Shown: piece after piece, positions 1 to 11,710 of the stretch
How positions within the stretch are numbered: position 1 is the stretch's first letter
How the letters are laid out: each line of letters starts with the position of its first letter
Assembly: GCA_963669155.1 (NCBI GenBank)
Contig: OZ022591.1
Span: 20,808,504-20,872,503 of the forward strand
Direction: 5' to 3'
Source: Arbacia lixula
Lineage: Eukaryota; Echinodermata; Echinoidea; Arbacioida; Arbaciidae
DNA length: 64,000 bases
Made by a program: the position numbers and the translations under genes
The notes under the pieces: generated by a model
What the model was told of the DNA's origin: nothing
Seen by the model: the letters and a program-made list of their open reading frames with translations, nothing else
Databases searched by the model: none

Positions 1-1710
1 CACCCTGACTTTGAAGTAATGAGTTCCTACCGATGATGACCACCCTGACTTTGAAGTACTGAGTTCCTACCAATGATGACCACCCTGACTTTGAAGTAAT
101 GAGTTCCTACCGATGATGACCACCCTGACTTTGAAGTAATGAGTTCCTACCGATGATGACCACCCTGACTTTGAAGTAATGAGTTCCTACCAATGATGAC
201 CACCCTGACTTTGAAGTAATGAGTTCCTACCAATGATGACCACCCTGACTATAAAGTAATGAGTTCCTACCAATGATGACCACCCTGACTTTGAAGTAAT
301 GAGTTCCTACCAATGATGACCACCCTGACTTTGAAGTAATGAGTTCCTACTGATAATGACCACCCTGACTATAAAGTAATGAGTTCCTACCGATGATGAC
401 CACCCTGACTTTGAAGTACTGAGTTCCTACTGATAATGACCACCCTGACTATAAAGTAATGAGTTCCTACCGATGATGACCACCCTGACTTTGAAGTAAT
501 GAGTTCCTACCAATGATGACCACCCTGACTTTGAAGTAATGAGTTCCTACCAATGATGACCACCCTGACTATAAAGTAATGAGTTCCTACCAATGATGAC
601 CACCCTGACTTTGAAGTAATGAGTTCCTACCAATAATGACCACCCTGACTTTGAAGTAATGAGTTCCTACTGATAATGACCACCCTGACTATAAAGTAAT
701 GAGTTCCTACCGATGATGACCACCCTGACTTTGAAGTACTGAGTTCCTACTGATAATGACCACCCTGACTATAAAGTAATGAGTTCCTACCGATGATGAC
801 CACCCTGACTTTGAAGTAATGAGTTCCTACTGATAATGACCACCCTGACTTTGAAGTAATGAGTTCCTACCAATGATGACCACCCTGACTTTGAAGTAAG
901 GAGTTCCTACCGATGATGACCACCCTGACTTTGAAGTAATGAGTTCCTACCAATGATGACCACCCTGACTTTGAAGTACTGAGTTCCTACCGATGATGAC
1001 CACCCTGACTTTGAAGTAATGAGTTCCTACCAATGATGACCACCCTGACTTTGAAGTAATGAGTTCCTAATGATAATGACCACCCTGACTTTGAAGTAAT
1101 GAGTTCCTACCGATGATGACCACCCTGACTATAAAGTAATGAGTTCCTACCGATGATGACCACCCTGACTTTGAAGTAATGAGTTCCTACCAATGATGAC
1201 CACCCTGACTTTGAAGTAATGAGTTCCTACTGATAATGACCACCCTGACTATAAAGTAATGAGTTCCTACCGATGATGACCACCCTGACTTTGAAGTACT
1301 GAGTTCCTACTGATAATGACCACCCTGACTATAAAGTAATGAGTTCCTACCGATGATGACCACCCTGACTTTGAAGTACTGAGTTCCTACCGATGATGAC
1401 CACCCTGACTTTGAAGTACTGAGTTCCTACCAATGATGACCACCCTGACTTTGAAGTAATGAGTTCCTACCAATGATGACCACCCTGATTTTGAAGTAAT
1501 GAGTTCCTACCGATGATGACCACCCTGACTTTGAAGTACTGAGTTCCTACCAATGATGACCACCCTGACTTTGAAGTAATGAGTTCCTACCGATGATGAC
1601 CACCCTGATTTTGAAGTAATGAGTTCCTACCGATGATGACCACCCTGACTTTGAAGTACTGAGTTCCTACCAATGATGACCACCCTGACTTTGAAGTAAT
1701 GAGTTCCTAC
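1..1710 (-). repeat. 40-bp minisatellite containing the SFT2D3 exon 1 splice donor
   Basis: About 43 head-to-tail copies of a 40-bp unit, continuing past the left edge. Read on the minus strand, each unit holds CATCATTG followed by GTAGGAACTC, which is the last 8 nt of the adjacent coding exon plus the start of its intron. Variants sit at fixed places (ttgaag/ataaag, agtaat/agtact, cgatgatg/caatgatg/tgataatg). Runs of variant dimers recur around 350-470, 670-790 and 1230-1360, giving an 80-bp higher-order pattern. Nearly every copy keeps the GTAGGA donor; the copy near 1069-1070 has lost the GT. Confidence 0.97.
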
Positions 1711-1980
1711 CAATGATGGGCACACAGGATCCTTCTCTGCCTGGCTGAACCAGCCGTTTGTCTCGCCGCTGTCTCGGCTTTCCTTGGGAGCCCCGGTCAG
1801 CAGATTCCCACTTGCCTCCACGTCCTGGTCGGAGCTTTTTGCGCTTGAAAACCACGATGTCATTGAAGTCATGGCACTGTGCGCGCCAGATGAAAGTGAA
1901 CTGGTCGACTGGGAGAGCGTCTTCGATGAGGAGGATGAGGAGGAGAGGTACGATTGAAGATCGGATTTTAGGTCAGCCAT
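1711..1980 (-). CDS. SFT2D3: SFT2D3-like vesicle transport protein, first coding exon (partial gene)
   Basis: The ATG at 1980-1978 opens a 90-codon exon beginning MADLKSDLQSYL, followed by a long Ser/Thr-rich stretch and ending WFSQAEKDPVCPSL. It stops at a phase-0 donor (TTG|GTAGGA, 1711/1710). The start resembles vertebrate SFT2D3 (MADL..QLQEYL), and CPSL resembles the LPSVTR segment just before the first membrane helix of the SFT2 family. SFT2 proteins are small tetraspanning Golgi proteins implicated in endosome-to-Golgi vesicle fusion. The four membrane helices would lie in exons beyond the left edge, so the assignment rests on the cytosolic N-terminus alone. The exon's donor is also the seed of the 40-bp array. 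The family call is by recognition, with moderate certainty; that this is a real exon is better supported. Confidence 0.62.
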
Positions 1981-3340
1981 GACTGCTTCTTAGATGATAT
2001 GGGGCTTCACAAATATTTACTACAGGATTATATCTATGCTTTTTGTTTTCAGGATTCTAAATTCCTTGTTGGCTAAACCTATGTTGTCTAAATCTTCCCA
2101 GATTATTTGTGAATGCGATGTCCTATTTTGAACTGAGGGTAATTCTGTTAACAATAGTCGCTCCAGCTGCTGTCAGATCCTACAGTATGTCAGTGGACTC
2201 AGCTCAGCTCATGAATCTCCTTTGCAGATTGGCTGGTACAAGGTTTCGTGTAGAATTCTGATTCTTTCAAGGATCAAACCGCTGGTTGCTTGAAGACACT
2301 TCCCTGCAACTGAAAATTATAAAAAGTAAAAAAAGAAATTGACATGAGCAACATAATAAATGCTAACAAGGGAGAACATTAATTCAATTGACCACTATGA
2401 ACAAATCAGGCAAGCCTAAGGTGTTTAATTTAAGAGAACTCATTAGTATTACTACATACTCTCTGCAAAAAGTGTAATTTGATTTGTAACTAATCATTTT
2501 CATTGCTGACGCTGAGCTCAAGCCCGTTAAAACCTCACACAATCATTCATGACAACACTTGACAGCTAGAATCCTAGATGATGTCATAATTTCATTCCCC
2601 GAGCATGGCAAAGTCTAAAAGTGCTATAAATCCATAAAGGCTTAAAGTATACAAATCTTGTGGAATGTAGTATTATTACAGTCAGTATTTGGTCCCGAGG
2701 TGAGGTGGAGGGCGTGGGGGTACTCGCCGGGTCTCCGACGGCGGGAGCTACCCGGGCGCGGCCAGGGTATGCAATGCATGCTAAGTCAGTGGGCTCAGTC
2801 ATTTGCCTACCTGCTGTCCGTTTGTTTTCGACAGGCAAAACTTTTCTCAACTTAATTAAGCATGCATGTATTGTAACTTACATTTTTAAATGTTGTCGCT
2901 TCCCCTATCTACTCCAGACCACGACATCAAGAACTGGCAAATCGTTAATTTGGTGAAGAAGATTCACTTGTCATCAGTCTTACCCGACTCAGCCGAAGTA
3001 TAATTTCGTTTTATTTTCGTTATTGACAACGATACGGTTATTCGTCCAAAACAAAGACGTAGACCACACAAAACACGCGACTCACTACGCTCATATATGC
3101 TATTTGAAATCGCTCACCAAGAAAAATACACATTTTACAAGCCTAAAATTATGATAAAGACGCCAAGGCAGCGGCACTTGCTGAGTGCGAGAGCAGAGCG
3201 AGCGCCGCGCTCCACAAGCTTTGGATGACGTGGTCGACGTTGAAGTGAACGAACGTTTTCGATGGATGCGATAAATGCGGGAAAGTTGAAACACCGAGGC
3301 GTTTTTTTTGGTAATGTTTGCTACCGCAACATTCCATTCC
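1981..3340. other. 5' flank of the SFT2D3-like gene; no further gene seen
   Basis: Non-coding in all frames, apart from short ORFs without recognisable sequence. The first few hundred bases should hold the SFT2D3-like 5' UTR and promoter. A moderately GC-rich patch lies at 2690-2770. No TATA box or other element could be assigned. Confidence 0.4.
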
Positions 3341-3344
3341 ATTC

Positions 3345-3620
3345 GATTCTCCCAATAATCAGAAATATTTGTGGTGGTGGTGGTGGTGATATTTCCATAT
3401 CCTCTAGAATATGTACCCCCCCATCAAAGAAAACAAAAAGATGCATGGGCAGGTTATAAGGGGGTTTAACCGCCCCCCCCCCCCCCCACACACACACTCG
3501 ATCCGTGCCTCGATCAGACCCGCGCACGTAAAATCTCACTCCTACACTCCTATATTTATAGTTGGTCTCTGATCTTGGCACTTACCGCCCCCCCCCCCCC
3601 CCTTTGGCAAAAAACTAGAT
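3345..3620. repeat. Low-complexity patch with GGT and poly-C runs
   Basis: A (GGT)n run near 3372-3390 and two C runs, 3472-3487 followed by a short CA run, and about 3588-3602. ORFs across it translate to Gly or Pro runs and are not genes. Confidence 0.8.
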
Positions 3621-4757
3621 CTGCCATTGTGTGTATCAAATCAAAAACGTCATTATGAAATCCCTTGATTTCCCACGGTCCTTTATCCCCATTTTTTTTC
3701 TTCCAAATGCAGTTTGAATGAATGAATCTGCCATGCTAGTGCACTCGTGCAGCGAATGATATAATGCATGGTACATGTAGCTATTCCTCCGTGAAGTTTG
3801 AAGTTTATTTATTATTTCTGACGACCCCTTTCGAGGTATGAGAAAAACATAGTAACTTGTACAATACAATTTATAATATACACATATGTTTTCTTTACGA
3901 AAAAGTAAAAGAAAAGAAAAGAAAACAGTTTCGAAATACATGTAGGCTACATGTACCAGTATTCACAGAAGGAATGTATAACATTGTATAACATAGGCCT
4001 ATAAGAAATTTTGAATCGGTATTGGCCGCTAAACTTGATCTTATATCCCTGCGTCTATGACTTTACCCCAACGAAAGCTTCAATTACGTATTATAATTGA
4101 GGATGAAAATGGCTTCCATTGGATTCTGCTTCAAAAGGCGAAATGTTGTCACCACCAGAGAAGATTTAGCAGCCCTGTAGCAGACCTATACTCCACCCAT
4201 TTAGGGTCATGTGTTGACTTAGTCATAATAAGTGCGATTCAAAACTTCCTTCTAAGCGTGAAGTAGAACTATTTTATCACGAAAAGGGGATTTCCCACTC
4301 TCGGGATGACCAGTAAAAATATTGACCTCTCCCTCTCTCCCTTACCTTTGCTAATGTAGATCTGCGCATTCATTGAAAATGGTATATTTCATTTTTGAAA
4401 CGACATCAAGTAAGACAAAAAAAAAACACTAATGTATACTAATTGGGGGTGTTCAAAACTTGTTTTGGGTGATGAGTTGTATGCAATTTAAATGCATGAC
4501 AGCTAAGGACTCAAAATTGTCCTTCCGTGGGAGGGGGTTCCCCTTCCCCCTTCACCTTGACCCCCCTCCCCCCCACCGCCCCCCTCCCGGTCCCCATAGA
4601 TCAAAGAACCTGTCTTCGCCACTGATATAGATTTATAGACACTGTTCTCATCGAACTGCTATTTTTTTTTATTGATTAATTGGATGTTGGGTGTTATATT
4701 TTGGTGATGCAAAAACTTCGAGACCACGTACTGCAGTTAATATAGCTCACCACGCAA
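3621..4757. other. Intergenic DNA, no gene seen
   Basis: AT-rich unique-looking sequence with a C-rich stretch at about 4540-4590. No conserved protein segment or RNA gene recognised. Confidence 0.4.
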
Positions 4758-4836
4758 ATGGTAATGATGGCGTTGATGATGGTGATGGTGGCGGTGGCGG
4801 GTGGTGGTGATGGTGATGATGATGATGATGATGAAT

Positions 4837-4907
<71 letters not shown>

Positions 4908-5010
4908 GTGATTATGATGACGATTAGGAGGAAGAGGAGAAGGAGGAGGAGGAGAAGGATATTGATGTTAATGGAGATGGTGATAGTGAGGATGGTGATG
5001 GTGATGCTTT
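4758..5010. repeat. GAT/ATG trinucleotide microsatellite
   Basis: Imperfect GAT repeats with a pure ATG tract at about 4838-4902, then degenerate GAG/GAT. It creates poly-Met and poly-Ile ORFs on the two strands; these are repeat artefacts. Confidence 0.95.
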
Positions 5011-5216
5011 TAATATTACACCTGTCGCCAGTGAAAATAGAAAAAAGTGATTTTCGCATAGTTATGCAGTACAGTATTGATTGAACGCGCGCTGAAGATC
5101 AAGATCGCGCGCGCAATATCTGATGAATGCATGCATGCAGTAAGCGAGGACTCCGGACGGACATATGCACAGGTCTAGCCAGCGCGCCTGGTATAACGCG
5201 CGCGCGCAAGATAAGT

Positions 5217-5470
5217 TAATTTACGGGCCGGTGTGGTAGGCGATTTGGTCTACCAGGCGATCTTGCCTGCGGGCGGATTCCCCTGGTGGAAATTCAGGCG
5301 AATATACCCGCCCTAAGACTGGGGACCAATTCGCCTACAAAAATCCGCCGGTTTTGCCCGCTCTCCTAAATTCTCCAGGCGATCTCGTCCCAGGTACACC
5401 CGAACCAATCGGAAAGCAGGATTGGGGGTGCACCGTGCATATTCTGATCACGAGAAGTTTAAAAAAGAGT
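5217..5470 (+). repeat. GC-rich dispersed element, copy A
   Basis: Contains repeated AGGCGAATNNGCC-like blocks, each partly palindromic. The same order of blocks, ending in the GCTTTCCCAATACACAC segment, occurs in reverse complement at 15955-16192 immediately upstream of PTPN11 exon 1. The two are copies of one dispersed element; its class is not recognised. Confidence 0.7.
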
Positions 5471-5477
5471 TTAAGCC

Positions 5478-5790
5478 GTTGATTCAAGAATATGGTCTAC
5501 GCTTTCCCAATACACACATACGTGTATGTAGTCTGAATTTCAGACCCTGGTCTAATTTTGGCTGTTGATTCAAGAATATCGTCTACGCTTCCCCAATACA
5601 CACATACGTGTATGTAGTCTGAATTTCAGACTCACGTCTGATTTTGGCTATTGATTCAAGAATATGGTCTACGCTTTCCCAATACATGTACACACATGTG
5701 TGTATGTAGTCTGAATTTCAGACCCACGTCTGATTTTGGCTGTTGATTCAAGAATATAGTCTATGCTTTCCCAATACAAACATAGGTGTT
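5478..5790 (+). repeat. Tandem repeat, four units of 86-92 bp
   Basis: Units start at about 5478, 5564, 5650 and 5742 with TTGATTCAAGAATA. Each contains a CCCAATACACACA/TACGTGTATGTAGTCTGAAT segment holding a short palindrome. The last unit is truncated. It belongs to the same element family as the adjacent GC-rich block. Confidence 0.9.
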
Positions 5791-6205
5791 TCGCTTTAAA
5801 ATACAGCTAAACATGAAGTCAAGACACGTACTTTCCCAGTTTTGCTGTAATGTCAGCGAGTCAAAGCAAAACACCTTCCTAATTTTGTTGTAATTACAGC
5901 TGAATGGAATTGCGCCGAGACTATGCTTTTTGAAAAATAAGAAAAGCTTTCATTATTGATGATGTTTGGTACATGCTCAGTTAGGGCAGATTTAAAAAAA
6001 AAACACTTGGCCGGGAACTCGTAAATTACCGAGATCCTACATAATAATGTTCTACATGTATTAATATGCACTTCATTATCACTGCATAGGTGGTAACACA
6101 CAATCAACCCAAAACAGATTAAGTTAAATAAAAATTAATATTTTCTATGTAAGTTTTTTGGTCTTGCATGATTTTTGTCATGTCAATTACTTGTGAATGT
6201 TTTCA
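5791..6205. other. Intergenic DNA, no gene seen
   Basis: AT-rich, non-coding, nothing recognised. Confidence 0.35.
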
Positions 6206-6420
6206 GTGGCGTAGACAGGTTCGTACACCTGGGGGGGGGGGGGGGGGGTGACTGGGCTGCCAGCAATCAAGAGGGCGCGAAAAGCTCCCGAGCGAGGGAG
6301 CGAAGCGACCGAGCCGGGGGGATGGTGTGGGAGGGGGGTGTCCCCCCCCCCCCCCCCCCCCACGGTAGGGAGCTTTTGCAATTTTGAACGTGAAATCGTG
6401 CAATCTGATGCATACTTAAT
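6206..6420 (+). repeat. G/C-run dispersed repeat fragment
   Basis: Begins CAGTGGCGTAGACAGG, then a G run of about 18, a segment rich in GAGCGAGGGAGCGAAGCGA, and a C run of about 20 at 6343-6361. The G and C runs face each other and could pair as a hairpin. It looks like a fragment of an interspersed element whose class I cannot name. A (CA)n tract follows at about 6450-6473. Confidence 0.6.
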
Positions 6421-7036
6421 GAGGTAAAATAACCACACAAGCGTTCACGCACACACACACACACACACACACATTGTACTACATGTACCCTTAAATGGAC
6501 AGTCATAGTTTCGACAAGATCTACACACCGTGGCATACGAGTACGGAATGGACTATTATTTTGCAGGGAGGGTTCGTAATGGATCCAGGGGTAGTTTGGG
6601 TACCATTTGGCTTGAAACAGAATTTTCTGCGGTTTAGTTTCTAGTACGGGAGCAAGAAGTTGGGGTGATTGGGGCTAACCAAGTCGTTAAAACCGGCATC
6701 AGTTTCATCATCATCTTTCACCCTCAACGGCACTTTCTTCTGGTTGAACTTCCGTAAGAACAGGCCTTTCTCCGACATTATCCGATTTTGATGTAGACGG
6801 CTGTTCGCCATCACGTTCTTCTTTCTCGTTATGCTTGAAAAAGAAGTAATCTTTGATGTTTTCTTCTTATTATGAGCCATCCTAGAATCCGAAAATCAAT
6901 TCACGCTGTGAATTATGTAAGGGACACACTCATATATAGTTTCCCCTTAAAAAGTTAAGGAAGACAAGGCCTCCAAGGACTCGCCACGTGTTTAGGTTTT
7001 CTAAACACAACAAAAAAAACACCCCCCCCCCCCCCC
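6421..7036. other. Intergenic DNA, no gene seen
   Basis: Contains the short CA microsatellite and AT-rich sequence. No coding or RNA gene recognised. Confidence 0.35.
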
Positions 7037-7715
7037 AAGCAAAATAGCATAACTTTTTATTGAAGCGGTTTTGGGAAAAATGATTTGCAGGATTGTTCCT
7101 TAACTCATTGACTAACCTCTGTGTGAAAATGACATTAATCCAATTAGTCATGCATGAGTGGGCAAATTTTAATGGCAAAAAATATAGACTTTTCAAAAGT
7201 CACAAGGGTAATTGTTTATGCCGTTTTAACAGTACATTTTGGCATTTCTTTATTTTCTGCGATTTTTAAAGTATATTCACTCAACCATGACACGGAAATG
7301 ACTTCAAATGTTTACATAAAAGGTCATGTTACATCTTTGTCAAAATTTCCAGTTCTATTTTTTCACAAAAATAAATGGTTTTTAAAAGTTTCAAACTCAA
7401 GATGGAGGAGTATTTTTTAAATGGGTTAAATGTCGGGATAGGTGTATCGAGAGATGGATGATAAACAATGAAAGGACATAAGTTATGCACCAGAGATGGA
7501 ATTCATCAAAAATTCATATGACAGAAACCCCAAATTACCCTTGTGACTTTTGAAAAGTTACATTTTTGCTTCTTAAATTTGCCCACTCACGCATGACTTA
7601 TTGGATATTTGGATTAATGTGATTTTCACACAAAAGTTAGTCAATAAGGTGAAAAACAATCCTGCCAAATTATTTTGCCCAAAACCTCTTTGATGAAAAG
7701 TAATGCTATTTTGCT
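7037..7715. mobile_element. Fold-back (MITE-like) element with arms of about 180 bp
   Basis: The left arm (7037-7212) starts AAGCAAAATAGCATAAC. The right arm (7532-7715) ends in its inverted match, ATGCTATTTTGCTT. Inner arm segments also pair (GTCACAAGGGTAATTG against CAAATTACCCTTGTGAC). The spacer is non-coding, so this is a non-autonomous inverted-repeat element. Confidence 0.8.
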
Positions 7716-8510
7716 TAGTGAGGACAAACCACAAGATAACCACAAAATACTTAAGATTTTCTCTTTTTACCGTCTGAATTGGCTTTCACTGTGTGAATGC
7801 GGCTAATACCAATAAACACGATTACAATAATGATGAGGATTAATATCATCATCATGATAATTATCATTATTAATATTATAATTTTTATCATCATTATTAT
7901 CATCATGAATTATTAAGTAAGCAAATATCATTGATATCATTGATATCAATCGTAGAAATCGATTGTAGACCCCTGAATCGATCGTAGACTCTACGATTGA
8001 TTACTTATCAATCGTAGAGCCACTAAACATTCACCTTGGCAGCTGTAAGTGTAATATTGGAGGAGAAAGAGGTTGAAGGATTGCAAGTACGAAGACAGAG
8101 GCGAGTATATGGATAGGATGAATCCTTTAATAAATTTTCGCACAAGGACATCCATAGAATAAACATGATACATGTATCAGTTAACATGAGGTGGACTGCA
8201 GGCTATTGGAGCCATTGGGCCTACAACAAGTACAACATATATAATAATCATAATATATGTAGGCCTATATGTCATACATTGTACTTACAGCGATAAAGCA
8301 ATTCATACAATTATCACACACATTGGTCCAATATCTGATAAAAAATTAAAACAAATAAAATAAAGAATAGGCAAAATACATGTATGTACGTTCATAATAG
8401 AACAATTAACATATGTTACATCTAAACTGAGTCTACAGCCAGCATATATAAGTTAGATATTTCTCATATTTTTTTTTTACAGTCAATTGCATGCACCTTA
8501 ATAACAAGCC
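7716..8510. other. Intergenic DNA with imperfect ATC/ATT repeats
   Basis: A run of TCATTATTATCATC-type imperfect repeats at about 7830-7915 and short GATATCATTGATATC palindromes near 7930. No gene. Confidence 0.5.
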
Positions 8511-9320
8511 TTAACCCTATCTAGCCCGGGGGGGGGGGGGGGGGGGGGGGGGGCAAAAACAGCCCCCCCCCCCCCCTCGACATTTTTTGCAATAAATTTG
8601 TAACGCGAAAAGATCGCGCCGCGACGTTTTATGACTTTTTTCCTTCAAGTCTCACGCAACTTTTAAGACCAAATTTGCGACGCGGGGGTACACGGTTCCA
8701 AAGTTACGTAACATTTTGTACGTGCATGTCAGACCCAAAATTGCTCAAAAACGTGATTTCATGTACAAATCCAATGCAAATTCTGTATCTGCCAAAATTC
8801 ATAAATGTATCATTATATCTATTTTTACTGATGAAAAACAATAGATTTCATGTTATTTATGACTGAAATAGTGTTGCCGACGATTTCCATGGAAAAAACA
8901 ATGAAAAACATAAAGTCGAAAAAACAAAGAAATACATAAGGAATTCAAAAAACAATAAAATACATAAGAAAAAATTTGATATTGCCATTCGTTTAAATCC
9001 TAATTTGATAATAATCATAAGAAGACTGTCTGGAGTGAAATCTCACAGTTTGGGGGCTATATTTAAAGATTTACAACCAAATTATGATTTTTATGCATTT
9101 AATTAGCATAATTAATTAATTAAAAATAAATTTGAATAATTTTGGTGCAATTGACAATTGAATTGTGGAGATTACGGCATCGGTGACGTACGTGCCAATT
9201 TTCGTCGCGATCGCGCGATCAACGGTCGAGATCTTAGGGGGGGCTGTTTTTGCCCCCCCCCCCCCCCCCCCCCCCCCCCGGGCTATGCGATTTCAAAATA
9301 GCCCGGGCTATATAGGGTTA
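8511..9320. mobile_element. Fold-back element with long poly-G/poly-C terminal arms
   Basis: The left end TTAACCCTATCTAGCCC leads into a run of 26 G (8528-8553), then GCAAAAACAGCC and a 14-C run. The right end is the inverted order: G run, GGCTGTTTTTGCC, a 27-C run (9253-9279), GGGCTAT, and ATAGGGTTA. The 0.66-kb core is AT-rich and non-coding. The termini are inverted repeats of about 60 bp dominated by homopolymer G/C. Confidence 0.8.
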
Positions 9321-10202
9321 ATACAATGACAGTTTGGTATAACTGACTGAATAAATGTAAAAATTATTACAGTGTTATATTATACCTAACTGCATTAAGA
9401 AGATGCAGTGGCATCTGCCATATTTACGATCAAATATTCAAATTTCCAGACCAAGGAGACAGCCTCGGTTCTTTTTGAGCCATTTGTTGACTTTATCTAT
9501 GATGGACCATGTATTACTATGGGATCTGGCAATTGTCACTTTCTCCTTGATCAATGTCTTACATTCAGTCTTGTGTGATTAATGTAAGCTATGTACTCTA
9601 CAACCTTGTCCAGCTATTTGGAGAGCACCATGAGGGGACTGACGAAGCAGTAATGAACAATGATGAAGATGGACAAGAGCAGAGAGCAGTGCTGGAAACA
9701 GACATCAATGTGCTGCAAGGGAGAATGTTATTGCTGTACAGTATTTGAATGATGAACTTTTTCATATAAATTTCATGCTCACACAGGACTTCCACTTGTA
9801 TTAGCACATACGTCCACTGTTCATTTTCCATTGGACGTAAATTTAAACGTAAAAACAAGTCACACTGAGGGAGCACTTTATATATATTTTAAAACTACTT
9901 CCGCAGTCAAACAGAAAGCTGTATCTGTCGATGATTGAAATATTTAAAACTAGACTGCCACGCAGTCAATAAATGTGCCTCCGCCTCTTTGCTAGCTCTA
10001 TTTAGATTTCTTCTCAGAAAATGTGTATATTTGGTGGGCAATGACCATTGAATTCCTATGTGAAATGAAAATATCATATACTGTATTTCCATGTTTAGCC
10101 AAGTTTGGCAATGTTCATTGACCTTTGACCTCTGACCTTTCAGGAATTTCACCAAAAATGACACCAGTCTATCCCCAAGAAGTGATCCATCTGTGCACCA
10201 TG
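9321..10202. other. Intergenic DNA, no gene established
   Basis: A 64-codon ORF at 9554-9748 has an acidic mid-section but no recognised domain and no convincing splice sites, so it is not called. GACCTTTGACC-type motifs appear at about 10116-10140. Confidence 0.35.
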
Positions 10203-10727
10203 TTTAAAGACAGCCCGTCCCTTTTTCAGATCACCACAAAACCATCAAAACATTGGCAAAACATATAGAGAAGTGTTAGCAAGCTGTATATTCATAATCT
10301 GAAACTGATACGTAGTGTAAAATTCAAATAATGCACGTAAACAACGTCTGATTGATAGTCTCCACCTCAGGCTCTTAGTAGTTTGTGTTTAAATATCTGT
10401 TTATTGGTTAATTTGTTTATTAAATTATAAAACGCATTATGAAAAAAAATGTTCTATAGAAGGAATCATTTCCAAAGTTTGGTAATTACGTATAAAATTA
10501 GGATTTCACACATGCATAATAACCACATAGATACTGTAACAAAGACTAATACTTTTTTCGTAGTACGAAGTCGGTTTGAAATTTAACGGCTGAAATTTTT
10601 TACATACACATAAAGCTTCAACATGCTATATTCTCAGAAATGGTCTTGAATCACACTTTCTTCAATTTACGATCGTGATAGACGATTTCAAATTTTAAGC
10701 TTGCAAAAGGGACGAACAATCTTTAAT
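10203..10727 (+). mobile_element. MITE family 1, copy 1
   Basis: Closely similar along about 525 bp to 22899-23429. Its ends are inverted: TTAAAGACAGCCCGTCCC at the left, GGGACGAACAATCTTTAA at the right. No ORF of note. A shorter relative with the same ends lies at 23555-23940. Confidence 0.8.
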
Positions 10728-10779
10728 GAGAATTGCATCCTTGGATCTGGATTTAATGTGAAAAAAAGTCAATTGGGGG

Positions 10780-11710
10780 CAATTTCTCACAAAGTCCATC
10801 GACCTTTGAAATTTGACCTCAATCAGATTTAACCCCAACTTTACACACTTCATCAGTTTCATGCAGTACCCATATCTTCCAAGTTTGAAGCAAATCTGGT
10901 TAACGGCTCTAAAGATATTGCCTAAACGGATTCGGGACGGATGGACAAACTTATGTACAAACGGATGGACAACCTAAAAACATAATGCCTCCAGCCACTT
11001 TACAGTTTTTGTCTGTACTCCTGTGCATTTTGGGGTGCCGTTGAGGTTGGGATGTCAGCGATTTGCATCTAGGGGTGTTGTAGGTGGAGCGTCTTCATCA
11101 TTTCATGGAGGGGTGCGATGGCTTCACAATCGTCTGGAAGGAAGTGATGTCTTCATCCATCTCTGGATAATTATAGATATAAAACAGACTAAGTTAATTT
11201 GTATTGCAATTGAAAGTATTGGGGAAATATAACATTTTGGCCATATTTGATAATTTTGGAAAAGGTAAGTGACCTTTATCCTCTGACTTGACTTTGTACA
11301 ACTTTGTACAACATACAGTTGAAATTGATCATTGAATTTCAAGTTATCGCAAAAAATATGTTGAGCCAATTTCAGCCAATTTTATTCATTGACCTCTTGC
11401 CTCACCACTCTATCTCCGTGAATTAATACACCTTTGTAATAAGTTTGATTGAATTGATTTATATATTTTCAGAAAGATAACATTATGGTAAATTTTGACA
11501 ATACATGTATTTGATTGGGGTTAGTCTCCCTTGATCTTAAAGAGATTTACCCCCCAAAAATCACAAGCCTCCACATTGTGATCTATCTCTGCTATGTTTG
11601 ATGGGACTTGGAAAATAAGATGTGTATTTATTTGCAAAAAAAAAAAAAAATAGGCAATTGTTGGGAAAGGTCATCGACCTTTGACCTCTGTCCGATATGA
11701 CCCCACTGTT
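10780..11710 (+). repeat. Dispersed repeat region rich in GACCTTTGACC motifs
   Basis: Repeated GACCTTTGA/TTGACCTC/GACCTTTGACCTC motifs occur at about 10800, 11270, 11385 and 11670. Around 10945-10990 is a GACGGATGGACAA...CATAATGCCTCC block that matches, more weakly, 58430-58490. Probably fragments of one dispersed family; no coding capacity seen. Confidence 0.5.

Noticed and set aside
1..1710. CRISPR array
   Set aside because: Units are contiguous 40-bp repeats with no unique spacers, in a eukaryotic setting next to a spliced gene.
4694..5084. 121- and 108-codon ORFs of Ile or Met runs
   Set aside because: Trinucleotide repeat shadows.
9554..9748. Possible small gene or exon
   Set aside because: Acidic 64-codon ORF without homology, splice signals or codon-bias support.
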